A DNA stretch of 64,000 nt from contig OX030958.1 of the NCBI GenBank assembly GCA_943735955.1, positions 7,487,126 through 7,551,125 on the forward strand, given 5' to 3'. Positions 36,701-47,836 of the stretch are shown here, piece by piece. Each line of letters begins with the position of its first letter. Position 1 is the stretch's first letter. A program made the position numbers and the translations under genes. The notes under the pieces were generated by a model. It made no database searches, was not told the DNA's origin, and worked only from the letters and a program-made list of their open reading frames with translations. This DNA is from Piscicola geometra (Eukaryota; Annelida; Clitellata; Hirudinida; Piscicolidae).

Positions 36701-39700
36701 CTTACACATGACCAAGCTCGTGGGTAATGGTGAAAATGAGCTCAGGCTGAGCTGAATGGGCAATTATGGCTAGAGAATCGTCTTTACAAATGGCTTCAAA
36801 CTTTGCTACACCTGATGCTTCGTTCATATCTAAGCTGAGAATCACAGATTTGGGTAAGATTAATCGATACGTTTGCAAGGAGAGAGTGTTGACAGTAGTG
36901 ATTAGTTAGAACTTTTAATTATTTTAAAATGGGTTTTAATAATTTCCCATAACTACACTCGAAATGAACTTTACAAAATCCATTAGCTCAATAAAGTTGA
37001 AAAAGTAAAATATATTTTTAAAAAATTAAAAACCTACTTTCCCATAAATATAACAACATCAAAATGGTCGTTCGCTTTTGAAGCTTTGCAATATTCATGT
37101 GAAAATTTCATGGCATCTTTGTAATTAATCTGAAATGGCGCTGACGTCACTTGTGTACTGTCTCCATCCGTGAAGATCGACTGGTTCTTAGTTCATTGGG
37201 ATAAAACTTGTTAGATTTTTTATAATTTATATAAAAAAACTTTCAAGTTATTATATGTTTTATTATTTTATAAATATATATATAAATTAGAGCAATTACA
37301 GCTGATTATCTTGTAAAATTTCATTAATTTTTATAACCAAAAAATAGGCAATACAAGAATTATAAAGTAAACTTTATCTTTAACTTTATGACTTTATCGA
37401 AATACATCTATAAATTTAATGTACAAAAAAATTTTTAAATAAAGTTTTATATACGGAAATTTATTGCCAGACATTACATTAAGTTTTATTCTTTTTTAGT
37501 TTAAACAAGAACCGTTTCAATGTAGAACTTTGAAAGATGCAGTGAGATGGAGAAGTCGGGTCGCTTGATTCTTCGAAAGTTTTCGTCTACCTGAAAAACC
37601 GAGTGACTACTTAATAAATAAATAAAATAGATTCAATTATATTTAGTAAATAATTTTATTTTATTTTTTCCTGCATATATTGGTTTGTATTTAAAAAGAA
37701 TTAATAGTATACTTTGAATATATTTTTTTTTCTGAAATGTTCCAGTAATACGTAGTATAATTATATGACAAACTTTAAATTTCTATCAGTATCTTGAATT
37801 TTAATTCTAGTTTAGTTTAGTCATGATTATTCAATTGGCTGAACATCATCCGATCAGAATTGGCACTGACTTTCTTGATTGTGTACGAGTAGAAGTCCTT
37901 GATGAAGGCGAGAGCAGCCTGAACACTGCCATTGTGGTACTCCAGCCATCTGTGCGGTTGTTGTTGTTGTTATTGCTTTTAGTTCTTTGGTCCTAATCCG
38001 CATGACCGAACCATTCCGGTCTCATGCGGAGAAGGTAGGTGAACACCTCCCCCCCTCTCTCTCTCAGAGCCTCATCGCATTGATCGGTGTGGATGAGCTC
38101 CTGAAGCACCTCTTTTGCAGACTTTTTGTTGGCTTCAACTTAATTTCATTTATATTTTATCAGAACCACTTCACTTCAACACCAATGACTTGAATACTCT
38201 TGCAAGAAAATAGCAAGGGTGTTTACTTGAAAATCATTTTAATTTAAATATTTAAAAAAAAGCAAGAAAACAGTAAGGGCGCCACTGACTTGAAGTAGAG
38301 AGTGTAGTCGATGTGCAGTAACACCTCAACAGTCAAGTTTTGGTGGTCAGGGGCAAGTTCCACGTTCGAAGAATAAGAGCTACCGGCTTAAAAATAATTA
38401 TATGAAAATTTTGTTTAAAGAATTTTATAATTAAATTGTTAAAATGGAAAAAATAATTGAGCTATTGAAAAATATTCATAGCAAACTTTATTTAAAGGGT
38501 TCTAAATGATACTGGTTCTAGGTAAACCAATCGTTAATCTTACACAATGTGTAAGCGTCTTGTATTTAATTTTGTTTATTTTTACAATTAAGAGATGAGA
38601 CCTTTATTTCTTGTGATCAATCAAAAACTAGAAAAATACGGTAGTATTTCAAACCCATTTGCTTTAAGGATTCGGAAGTAACGGTGTAGGAAACATTCTT
38701 CAAAAAAAACTTTTCTTTTCTCACATTTGGTCTCAAAGTCATGTTTTCAGAAGTGGGGAACATGTAACGGTACTCTTTCTCTACATAAAAGTATCCTTTC
38801 TGTTGAGATGTTTTACCATACAATCAATGTTATCTCTAATGATGTATAGCTATTTGTGAACTTATTAAAAAATTGTACTCAAAATCAAAGGTTAAAATTA
38901 TTTGAAAAAATGATAAGTAATTATTTTTTTTTGCATGATTTTCTTTAACTAAACGCAATTTGAGAGGCGACTCACATATTCAAATCCTCCACCCTTTCTC
39001 TTCCTGATCACGAAGTTGCCATAGCCATAATCGCGAGAATAGTTTCCGTAATTGCCTCTGGGGTCTTTCGAAACTAAACTGAGCGCTATATCAGAGGTGG
39101 CCCAGTGGAGGGGAATGTGGAGGGAGAGAGAGACGAGCAGGCCATCTTGGTCGAGAACCACCTCATTCTCAATGATCTCTTCGAAATAGTAAAAAGTAGG
39201 AATAATAAATATTTTTTACATATTTGTGTAAGTTTTAAAGGCGTCAACCGATTTTATGGGTTTTTTCACTGAAATGTGTGAAAATAGCAATAACTTTCAT
39301 GTAAAACATATGTTATTTGATCTTTGGTTAGCAGCTGCCATCTTGGCAGCCGCTTTAACCGTAATGATTTTGTTAAATAGTTTGTCTTCTTATCTAATAA
39401 TTTAGTTTTTTTTAATTTCAAATAATTATAGTAATCATAATTTATATCTTTTTTTGTTTTCTGGTTTTAAATTTATCTTGCTCTCGGAATTAAAATCTTC
39501 AACCAATAACTGTCTAACGGACTACAATAAAAACTTATTTTAAAAGGAAGAAGTGCCAAGGCCTCAAATTGAGCACTAATGCACAGTTTGCAAGAACCCA
39601 CTGGCTACCTACTGCACAAGGCAGATGAGCTCTGCAGATGAAGGGCAGACTGTTAGAACGAATCTTCAATACATGACTGTGTTTATGAAGAAGTGCCAGG

Positions 39701-40699
39701 GCCTCAATTTGAACACCAGTGCACAGCTTGCAAGCACCCACTGGCTACTTACTTCACAAGGCAAATGAGCTCTGCAGATGAAGGACAGACTGTCAGAACG
39801 AATTTTCTACACATTACTGTTTATGTCTATTATCTATTGAAAACTGACGTATTAGACAATTATTACCTTACTTAGATGACCCTTCTTTAACGATGTCCAT
39901 ATATTTAAAACTCATCACCTCCTTATTTAACTACTTCTATATCATTATTTACTTTTCGTACGGATCTGAAGACATATCTGTTTAACAAATTCATTTACCA
40001 GCGCTCTTGAATTTGAGGAAAGAGCGCTATAGAAATTGATTTGATTGATTGATTGATTGTTATTAGTTTTAATAATTTTGGAATTAATTTTCTTGGTGAG
40101 AAATGCGGCAGCAGGTTTACAAAAACAAGTTCACAACGTCAATGAACTGAAAAAGCGACTGCTGATGGTCTAAAGGGGTTTGAGCAACGCGTCATCAAGG
40201 ATGCATTGACGAAGGGCGCAAACTTCTGCGTGCCTGGGTTCAAGCAAGACACTTGGAGTATTTTTCTCAGCAGTTACTTGTTGTTTCTTCAATAACTTCA
40301 TTTCATTTATTGAATTCAGAAAAATTAAACATATGTGTTTTAAATCACAGTTATCGCTATTTTACACTTGTTTTTGGTTTCAAAAAAGTTTTAAAAAAAG
40401 GACAGAGTAAATAATGTTTATAAAACATTGTCTTGCATCCATTTGTGAAATTTTTAAAAAATAGTTTGACCTTCGTCGAAGTTATAAACAAATACACAGT
40501 GGCATGTTTTAATATCGACTACAGTGTGTATTAGTACATTTTATCCGATTAATTAATTGAAATAACTATTTTAATGGTTTGATATCAATTTTTTTATAAA
40601 TCAAGATTAATAGGCCCCCCTAAACCCTTTAATACCTTTCTGGGCTTGAGAAAAACGCAAAAGAAAGAACGCGGTCACAAACAACCCTGTTAAAAACAT
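33738..40699 (-). CDS. Reprolysin (M12B) ADAMTS-like secreted metalloprotease, copy D
   Basis: Nearly identical to copy C at an offset of 10,613 bp (10,612 for the last two exons). E1 40636-40699, E2 38976-39178, E3 38640-38799, E4 38290-38386, E5 37871-37949, E6 37513-37590, E7 37038-37186, E8 36706-36834, E9 36449-36607, E10 36108-36247, E11 35702-35866, E12 35352-35504, E13 35116-35241, E14 34134-34253, E15 33738-33859. The product is about 647 aa, with signal peptide MFLTGLFVTAFFLL, zinc motif HELGHVLGARHD and four C-terminal CC-containing modules. Few changes from C are seen (Ser to Thr in the signal peptide, Pro to Leu in E2). This is the array-edge copy: only here is the upstream O-methyltransferase gene intact. 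All exons stay open, so it is probably functional. Tissue and substrate cannot be told from the sequence. Confidence 0.85.
37956..38136 (-). mobile_element. Internally deleted LINE remnant in intron 4 of gene D
   Basis: Identical deletion junction to copy C, at an offset of 10,613 bp. This confirms that C and D descend from one deleted ancestor. Confidence 0.75.
39318..40057 (+). mobile_element. L2/CR1-like non-LTR element 3' end in intron 1 of gene D
   Basis: Same insertion and target-site duplication as in gene C, offset 10,613 bp. The internal pair of repeats is at 39,547-39,682 and 39,687-39,822. Confidence 0.75.
40129..40261 (+). pseudogene. Mariner/Tc-like transposase C-terminal remnant (unit D)
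   Basis: Same remnant in intron 1 of gene D, essentially identical to the unit C copy. Confidence 0.58.
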
Positions 40700-41124
40700 C
40701 GTTGTTATCTGCCGATAATTCTGGTTTTAATGATAATTTCAAATCCAAAACTTTTAAATATGCATTGAAAGAACAGTAGTGCTTTGTTTAACTATAATAA
40801 AGGAATAAAAGTTATACGGTTCTTTTATGATATTAATCAATAATGTTATCAGAATTTATTACGAGTCACGTAATGAAAATGGAATAATTTGTGAGAAAAG
40901 GTTTGATTGTTGGGAATTCAAAAAAAAGAATAGCATAAAAAAGTAATAATCTGGATACAATTACTCTTTCGAAATCAAAACTTCTATCAGAACAACTTAC
41001 TAATTAACTTATTATTATTATTATTATTAACAAGCAAGAAAATCATTAAAGTTCTTAACGAACATATGAAACCCCTTCCCCCGCCAATCTGCCCACGCTT
41101 CCCGCCAACGATACAAGCACTTGA

Positions 41125-43267
41125 TCACTTCTTGAAGGCCAGGGTGACTCCATCTCCCAGCACCAGAAAGCTGCAGTAGACCCTCTCGTCCTTGTGCACC
41201 TTCTTGCTGATCTCACGCAGTGCCACCGTGTCAGGATCGCTGAACTCTTCATTCATCACCCTGCCTCCCCACAGCGTCTATCGGGAGTGGGAAAATTAAA
41301 TTAAAACTTGAAGGTTTTTTGAAATGATCGATGGGAAGAAAGGATTCTCAGCAGCAGACGTTGTCAAAGGCGATGATGCCTCCGCTCCTGACGAGCCTGA
41401 GACACAACTCATAGTAGGCGTCGTAGCCAGTCTTGTCAGCGTCGATGAAGGCAAAGTCGTATGTGTCCGCCTCGCCGTCCTTCAGCAGTTTTTCTAGAAA
41501 GTGAGTTTTGAAATGAATAAAATTGGCGTTTTCAATGCTGAAAATGAGACTGAAATAAGATTTAACAGTAGTAGAATCTAGAGCCGAACAATTATTCTAA
41601 TAAAGGCGCCTGCTGCCATGTGATAAATTAGAAAAATGCGTAAATTTGTACCTAGAAAATTGTTTTTTTATGCATTTAAATTGTTATAACTACAATAATC
41701 TGAAACCTAAGTTCTTTCCGGTTATCAAAATAGTTTTTACCAATTTCATTTATGGAATAATATTTGATTGAATAAAGTTTTGCTTTATAACTTATTTTAC
41801 ATGATGAAAATGGTTGAAACAATAAAATTTAACCTAACGAAATTCGAAAAAAGGAAGTAATCAATTGTGAGTATGCAAAGTTTTTAAATTTCTTTTTATA
41901 GCTTTTATGAAATGAAATGTTATACCTAGAGTCTGCACAGCTGGCGCGCATCTGAAATCAATTTTATGATCAACTCCTGCCTGTGAATTAAGTGATTTTA
42001 ACATTCCATTTATTTTTGGACATTGTTAAACGTCCAAAAAGTTACTCTTAAATTGTCCCTTGGGAAGCTGTAAATTATTAATTGAAACACGCTAGAGACA
42101 TTACAGTATGCATTAGTGTAAGACATTGACTACATTTGTAAAGTTCCGAGCTGACCATCACGACAAACCTCTTTCCAAAAAGGCATTCCCATTTTTGGGA
42201 ACTTGTCACTAATGTCGCAAGCCACCACCTTTCCATCCTCCGGCAGTGCTAGTGCCACTGCCAGTGCACTGACGCCCGTGAAAACTCCTGCATAATTATT
42301 CGTGAAACAAAAGTTGTGAATTATTAGTTACAAATTTATATCCTAAATATGTAAACTCCCATAAAATGTTATCCTTCATCACCATCATCATTCTTCAAAT
42401 TTGTATTAATGATACTTCTTTGTCTGAACCATCTATTCTTTCTTTTCTACTCTGGTTTAAAAATCTAAAAATCGAAAAAAAAATTTAATGATGTACTCAC
42501 CAATGTCCAAGGTTTTCTTTGCTTTGGTTGATCGCAAAATATTCTGGAACAACTGCAGCTCATCCAGGCTACCTAGCATGATAGACTCTGGCAAAGGGAG
42601 AGTTATCTGTAAAAGAGTAGTTTCATCCATAAAGAATAATTATTATTTTGTTAAAAATTAAATTTAAAATTCAATTATGCAATTTTATCCATGGTTAAAT
42701 CAAGTTGAACCTCTAACATCAACAAGTTTCTGGACAACAGGGTGAACTCTCAAAGAGTGATGGGCTGCATAGGCGTTTGAGCTGGATTTTATGTCTTCTG
42801 GAATTGTTAAAATTTAATTATTTTAATCAAAAACATCGATATTATGTCAATGTTAACTGAATTATTCTGACAATATTATTTTTTAAAAATAGTTTGTGTG
42901 TCTTTATAGTTATAAATTACAATTTTTTTTCCAACTTTCATAAATAATTCTTTATTAAAGATCATTAATTAGTTTCAGAATTAGCCTTCTCAATGACTAT
43001 TTTGTAAGATATGACCACTCATGTGATCTTCACAATCAATCAAGATCTTTTAAAGTTTACATTATTTTCATCTCATACCTTTAGACAAATGTTGAGTCTT
43101 CAGCATTTGACCTTCAATATTTAAAATTAAAATATTTTAATGATGAGCCTATTATTCAAACCAATATGTGAAATTTATCAAAATATTAAATTAATCCTTA
43201 ATCTCATATAAAGTGTAATTAAAAATAAATAGTAATATAAACTCGCCTAGTCTTTGCATTTTTGTTT
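41125..43267 (-). CDS. SAM-dependent O-methyltransferase (caffeoyl-CoA OMT/COMT-like)
   Basis: Transfers a methyl group from S-adenosylmethionine to a hydroxyl of a small molecule; probably cytosolic, substrate unknown. Seven exons join in phase to 660 nt (219 aa), the usual size for the family: 43255-43267, 42718-42797, 42501-42606, 42169-42287, 41926-41980, 41360-41493, 41125-41277. The SAM-binding motif is DIGVFTGVSALAVALALP (about residues 65-82). The acidic motif VVACDIS follows, then the metal/SAM region FAFIDADKTGYDAYYEL and IIAFDNTLWGGRV. The C-terminus LVLGDGVTLAFKK is typical. Exon 1 is a 13-nt micro-exon (ATG plus four residues) with a GC-type donor (CTAG/GCGAGT), and exon 6 has an unusual GTCTGC donor. 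These two sites are the least certain. Truncated copies of exon 3 and adjoining sequence sit in each metalloprotease unit. Confidence 0.85.
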
Positions 43268-44844
43268 CTTCTTGTTAGTTAAAATAAGTTATTTCTTTTG
43301 GTGAAGTCAGTGAAAACCCTAACCTCTTTTCATTTATACCCATCAAAGGGTACAAAGGTCAAGTGAACTATCTAATCTCAAGCTTTATAATATAAAGTTT
43401 ATACTAAGAAGTAAAAATAGAGATTTTTCATCAAATCAGTTTTATTCTATCTGGCTTTAAATATTTTGTAACCCAATCTCCTTTTAAACATTTTATAGCG
43501 TAGACCAATTAAAATGACGTAATAATTAACCAAAGACCAATATTTAATTTATAACAAATTATGATACTTTTGAGACAAATAAAATGAAATATAAAAATTT
43601 ATTTTCTCATAATTTTCTGTTTAAAAAAAGAGTTTTCATGAAGTAGACTAAATACAATTTTTGAACACAAACTGACAAACACTTTTACAATTAAATAGGT
43701 GAAATCCACAATGAAATAATAATAAAATTTTCATACCGTTATATAGCAATGTATGAATTTTTTTATTTTTAAACACTGTTTAAACATATGCTATTTAATA
43801 GCATATGTTTAAACCACATTTGTTGTCAATAAAACTCGCGTTTTTATGACGGTATGAGGTCTATAAAATGAGGAATTACCGCTGAAACAAGGTGAGAAGT
43901 CAAAACACTTTTTATTAGAAGTTTAAAATTACTGAACTCAAATTCATTGAAAACTCAAATCTCAAAAATGGTCGCTTTAAAACCGTATTATTTGAAGCTT
44001 TAATATACACTATACAATTGTTAGAAAACTTTTATTTTATTTTCTTTTCTTTATGATATAATTTAAATTCTTTGATGATTTATATAAATTATATCTGAAT
44101 AATCGTGTCAATTTTTCTTTTTTCAGTTAAAAATGGCTTTGCAGAAATGTGTACAAGTATTTTTCTAAGACCGCTCGTAAATAAAATTGACAAAGACTTC
44201 ACTTCACAAATAAAACATTTGAATTACTGCAGAATGAAATTGAGAGCATAATCTTTTTTATTCAAGTTTAATTTTCTGATCAAACTTTAATGTTTTTAAT
44301 CCCATACTTATGACTATGGCTTTAAATTAATTTTTATGGATAATTTTTTTCCTGGAAGAATATAATAAATATATGCATGCCTTTAGGTTTCAAGTAGATT
44401 ACTCTGCAATTATTTAAACAATAAAGTTTTTACTTGTGCTTCAAGATTTTTTTTTTGATTTTTACAATTTGAAAGTTTTGAAACGACATATAATATTTCC
44501 AAACACACACAACTAATGGACATTTTATGAGATATCAATTGCCTATGAAATGAATTTTTTAGTATTTTAAACACATTAAATAGGAGTAAAACGGCATCAA
44601 TTTTCACAAAAAAGTTTGAAAAGTGTTGATTAAAAAAGAATAAAGTATTAAAGTTTTAGGTAAAATACAACTTTAATCAATACCTGTACTTGGAAATATC
44701 TTTAAAATATCTTGGAAATAACATTCTTAATGAGTGATTTATCAATGTAGGCTTTAAGCATTCTTATCACATCTTTATTAATATTTCATTCAATAACTTC
44801 AATGATGTTCAAAGAAATTTAACACAGTTGAAAAAATTCTTTCT
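43268..44844. other. Intergenic, no gene seen
   Basis: AT-rich sequence between the O-methyltransferase and the GPCR. No coding support beyond short chance ORFs. A palindromic element lies at 43,733-43,857. Confidence 0.6.
43733..43857. repeat. Palindromic foldback element (MITE-like)
   Basis: Core perfect palindrome 43,778-43,814: 18-bp arms GTTTAAACATATGCTATT with a 1-nt spacer. Outer inverted termini (CATACCGT at 43,735, ACGGTATG at about 43,849) enclose about 125 bp. Could be a small non-autonomous DNA element; no transposase is nearby. Confidence 0.55.
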
Positions 44845-47836
44845 TCAATTTTTTATGACGCGTAGCAAAATAAATCTTCCGTGAATGTAGTTTCGGTGGC
44901 TAGAGGTTTTTCCATTGTTTTTATCACATATAAAACTACACATTTGTTTAAAAATTCTTCTAAACCTGCGATTGAACGCTAGATAAATGAAAAAATTCAC
45001 AGATGAGTTACACGTGACTAGAGAATTGCTAATTCTACTGAAGTAAAACTGAAAGCCGTCACAAAAACGAGCTTCTTCTGGCAGAATTGTCCAGAAGATC
45101 TGCGTCATGAACGCGGGAAACTGGCAGACGATGAAGACGATGAGGACGACGATGAGGACGAGGGTGACGCTGTTGCTGTGCCGTTGTCGTGCCGTCTGCA
45201 TGGTGTGGCGCTTGCGTTTGGAGTCGTTGAAAGAAGCGACCAGTCGAAAGTTCAGGAAAGTGAGGAGTGCCAGAGGCAGCACGAAGAGGAAGATCGTGTA
45301 CGAGACGTTGTTGTAGGCGATTTCGTAAACCTGAAGTTTTGTTTCTGTGTTATATTTTTAGCATCAAATAAATATTAGTTATTTTATATCTTTTTCCATC
45401 TAACTTGCACTAAGAAAATAAAATAATTTTATAAGAATTTTAATATAAGAGTATTGCATACCTAGCTATCAACATATTCTTCTAATACGCAATATTTCAT
45501 TCCAAAACTTTAAAGTTTTACATTCTCTTTTTAAAAATATAAAAACACATTAATCAATTTACAAAATTTAAATTTTAATTGAATTTCAATAAATCATTCA
45601 ACAAGTAATCCCAAACGACAAATAACTTACAATATTCCGTATTTATTTGTCGCATAAAAAATGAAAGCTCTTGCAGTTATCGAATAAATAAGCATCTTGC
45701 ACAAACACCAGCTTTTACAGTGGCTGCAACCAGCAATTTCGCCCTTGACTCTCCATTGCACGAGTAATTAATTTCAAGTCATTACATCACCATTTAAACC
45801 ACTTAAACCTCCCTTTCCACAATCCCACCACAACACACTCCCACCTTATTCTTGGTGAGTGCAGTTTCCAGCAAACAAAAGCGGTCGCTCTTAACCGTGA
45901 AAGTGCCTTCTGCAAACTTTGGAATATTATAGAGTGTGGCCAACAGTAGCACCGCCGCCATTTGCTTTTTCGCCTTCGACACTGTGCACATGCGCATCGC
46001 TTCGTACGGCATGCACACAGCGATGTACCTGATGACAGATGAGAAATATTTGAAGAAATCATTTTAATATTGGACAAAATCATTTTAATATTGGACAAAA
46101 TCTTTTAATATTTGACAAAATCTTTTAATATTTGACAAAATCTTTTAATATTTGACAAAATCTTTTGATATTTGACAAAATCTTTTAATATTTGACAAAA
46201 CCATTTAACAAAAGCATCTCAATATGATTTTATAACTTCAAAATAAATCACAAAATTTCAAATGCAATTTCACAGCATGCTTCACATATCGTTCATAAAC
46301 ATCGTTCTCCCCAGAGAACGGCTTTAACCTCCTAGGTGACTTCGGTTATAAGCGATGACAGAGATCAAGTTCATTAATTTTATTACGAACGCTTTAAAAA
46401 CTTTCCTTTTGAACTCCTTAGTGAACTTTTAAAATACATCCCATAACGCTGGTAATGAGTACTCAATGTGTTATTATTTTAGGTTATTCGATTTATCAGG
46501 AATAATTAGATAAAAAGAAATAAAAATGTATAATTATCTAATTAAATTCTAATTTCATTAAAATTTTTAATGGCATGGAGAGAGATGGGCTCCACCACGC
46601 TTCACAGCTTAAGACACTACACAATATAAATAGAATGTTTATATCTAAAGCATTAAATATCTAAATGATGTATTTACTGAATAATTATTCATTTAATACA
46701 TCATTTAGATATAATAACTATAAGCATAATCAAGTCTATTTGTAATCGGAGAGACGCGCAACGAGTCACTCCACAATCGATGGACTAGACTACAAATAAA
46801 CTCGAAAGTAACTAAATTAAAAAAATAGTCTTTTTAACCCATAGATACTCATTTTCCAGGTTTGGATACATACATTTTGTGTTGAGAGTTATTAAATTTT
46901 TTTAGAAAGTTAGTGGTATTTTTAGGATTGTATAATATTAAATGAGGTTATTTTTTAAAGTAACAAACTGAAAATCAACCATCGATTTTTGAATATTCAT
47001 ATGTAAAAGATATAAAAAAAGATCAAATTCAATTAAAGAAAGCTAAACACAAAAACGAATAGTTTTAAATCGCCAAAAGAACAATCTTTAATGAGTTTAA
47101 ACATTGATTTCACGTGGCTTTAAAGAAAACGAAAACAAATGCTCCAATGTAAAGTAAACGATGATTTGTGCTTAATCCTTATTATTGCGTTATATAGACA
47201 AATGTAATTATATTCTTTACGCATGACCATCGCTTGATAGATCCTCTTTTATTACGAGTAATTGGAAAAGTCTGGGTCGACAGAAAACCCTATTACGATA
47301 TAATGATAATTATCACATCAATAATCTTGTTGGATTTATGTGTCGTGGGCGTGGTTTTGTGCAAGTAGTGTCTCAATGAGAAAAAATGAGAAAAACAATC
47401 ACCTGTTGATGGCCACCAACACTGTCAGCCAAACGGTGCTCGTCTGGAAGACGAACGCACACGGGTAAACGAAGACCATCAGAATGGGGTAGAAGTGGTT
47501 GTTGTAGAAGGGCTTGAAGGTGCCGGTGAAGTGAACGAAGCCGTTGAGAGAGTACAAGGGAAAGACGGTCACCAGAAGGAGGGTGTCGATGATGGCGAGT
47601 GATTGCAGGAGGAGCGAGAAACTGGTTTTGAGTTTGTCGTTGTGGAAGACCAGGAATGAAATGATGTTTCCGAGGCTCCCAGCGATGCACATGACGCCGA
47701 CGATGACTGTGTACATGACGAAGGAGTAGAGCTCGCATCGAGACGTCTGTGGAGAGTTGCTGTCGTTGGTGATGCTGTAAGCAGCCTCACACAAGTAGTA
47801 GCCATTGCTTTCGGGAGGTTCCTTCGTGGTGTTCAT
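44845..47836 (-). CDS. Rhodopsin-family neuropeptide GPCR, FMRFamide-receptor-like
   Basis: Predicted 7-transmembrane receptor for a peptide ligand at the plasma membrane. Three coding exons in phase: 47403-47836, 45845-46028, 44845-45330; 1,104 nt, 367 aa. The N-terminus carries N-glycosylation motifs (NTT at residue 2). TM1 is IVGVMCIAGSLGN, TM2 LLLQSLAIIDTLLLVTVFPL, TM3 ends VLVAINRYIAVCMP (NRY instead of DRY). TM5 is FLFVLPLALLTFLNFRLV, TM6 LVLIVVLIVFIVCQFPAF (CQFP rather than CWxP), and TM7 SLVTCNSSVNFFIYLAFN (NxxxNFFIY form of NPxxY). A basic helix 8 (RRFRRIF) follows. These variants occur in invertebrate FMRFamide/myosuppressin-type receptors. An AG just before the ATG (CTTCCAGCATG) suggests an upstream non-coding exon. 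The ligand is inferred from family resemblance only. Confidence 0.9.
46060..46207. repeat. 20-21-bp tandem repeat in GPCR intron 1
   Basis: About seven copies of a motif CTTTTAATATTTGACAAAAT, starting about 30 bp upstream (in transcript terms) of the exon 2 acceptor. The first two copies are 21 bp (ATTGGAC variant), the rest 20 bp. Confidence 0.85.
46657..46712. repeat. Inverted repeat in GPCR intron 1
   Basis: Perfect 18-bp arms ATATCTAAATGATGTATT / AATACATCATTTAGATAT (46,657-46,674 and 46,695-46,712). The 20-nt spacer is itself largely palindromic (TGAATAATTATTCA). Confidence 0.75.

Larger units (their letters stand above)
30497..42740. repeat. Terminal duplication unit U4 (spacer + gene D + intact O-methyltransferase segment)
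   Basis: Last unit of the array. It keeps about 1.59 kb (40,943-42,531) of O-methyltransferase sequence that is deleted in U1-U3, so it represents the undeleted layout. Homology with the other units ends at about 42,740 inside O-methyltransferase exon 2. Confidence 0.8.
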
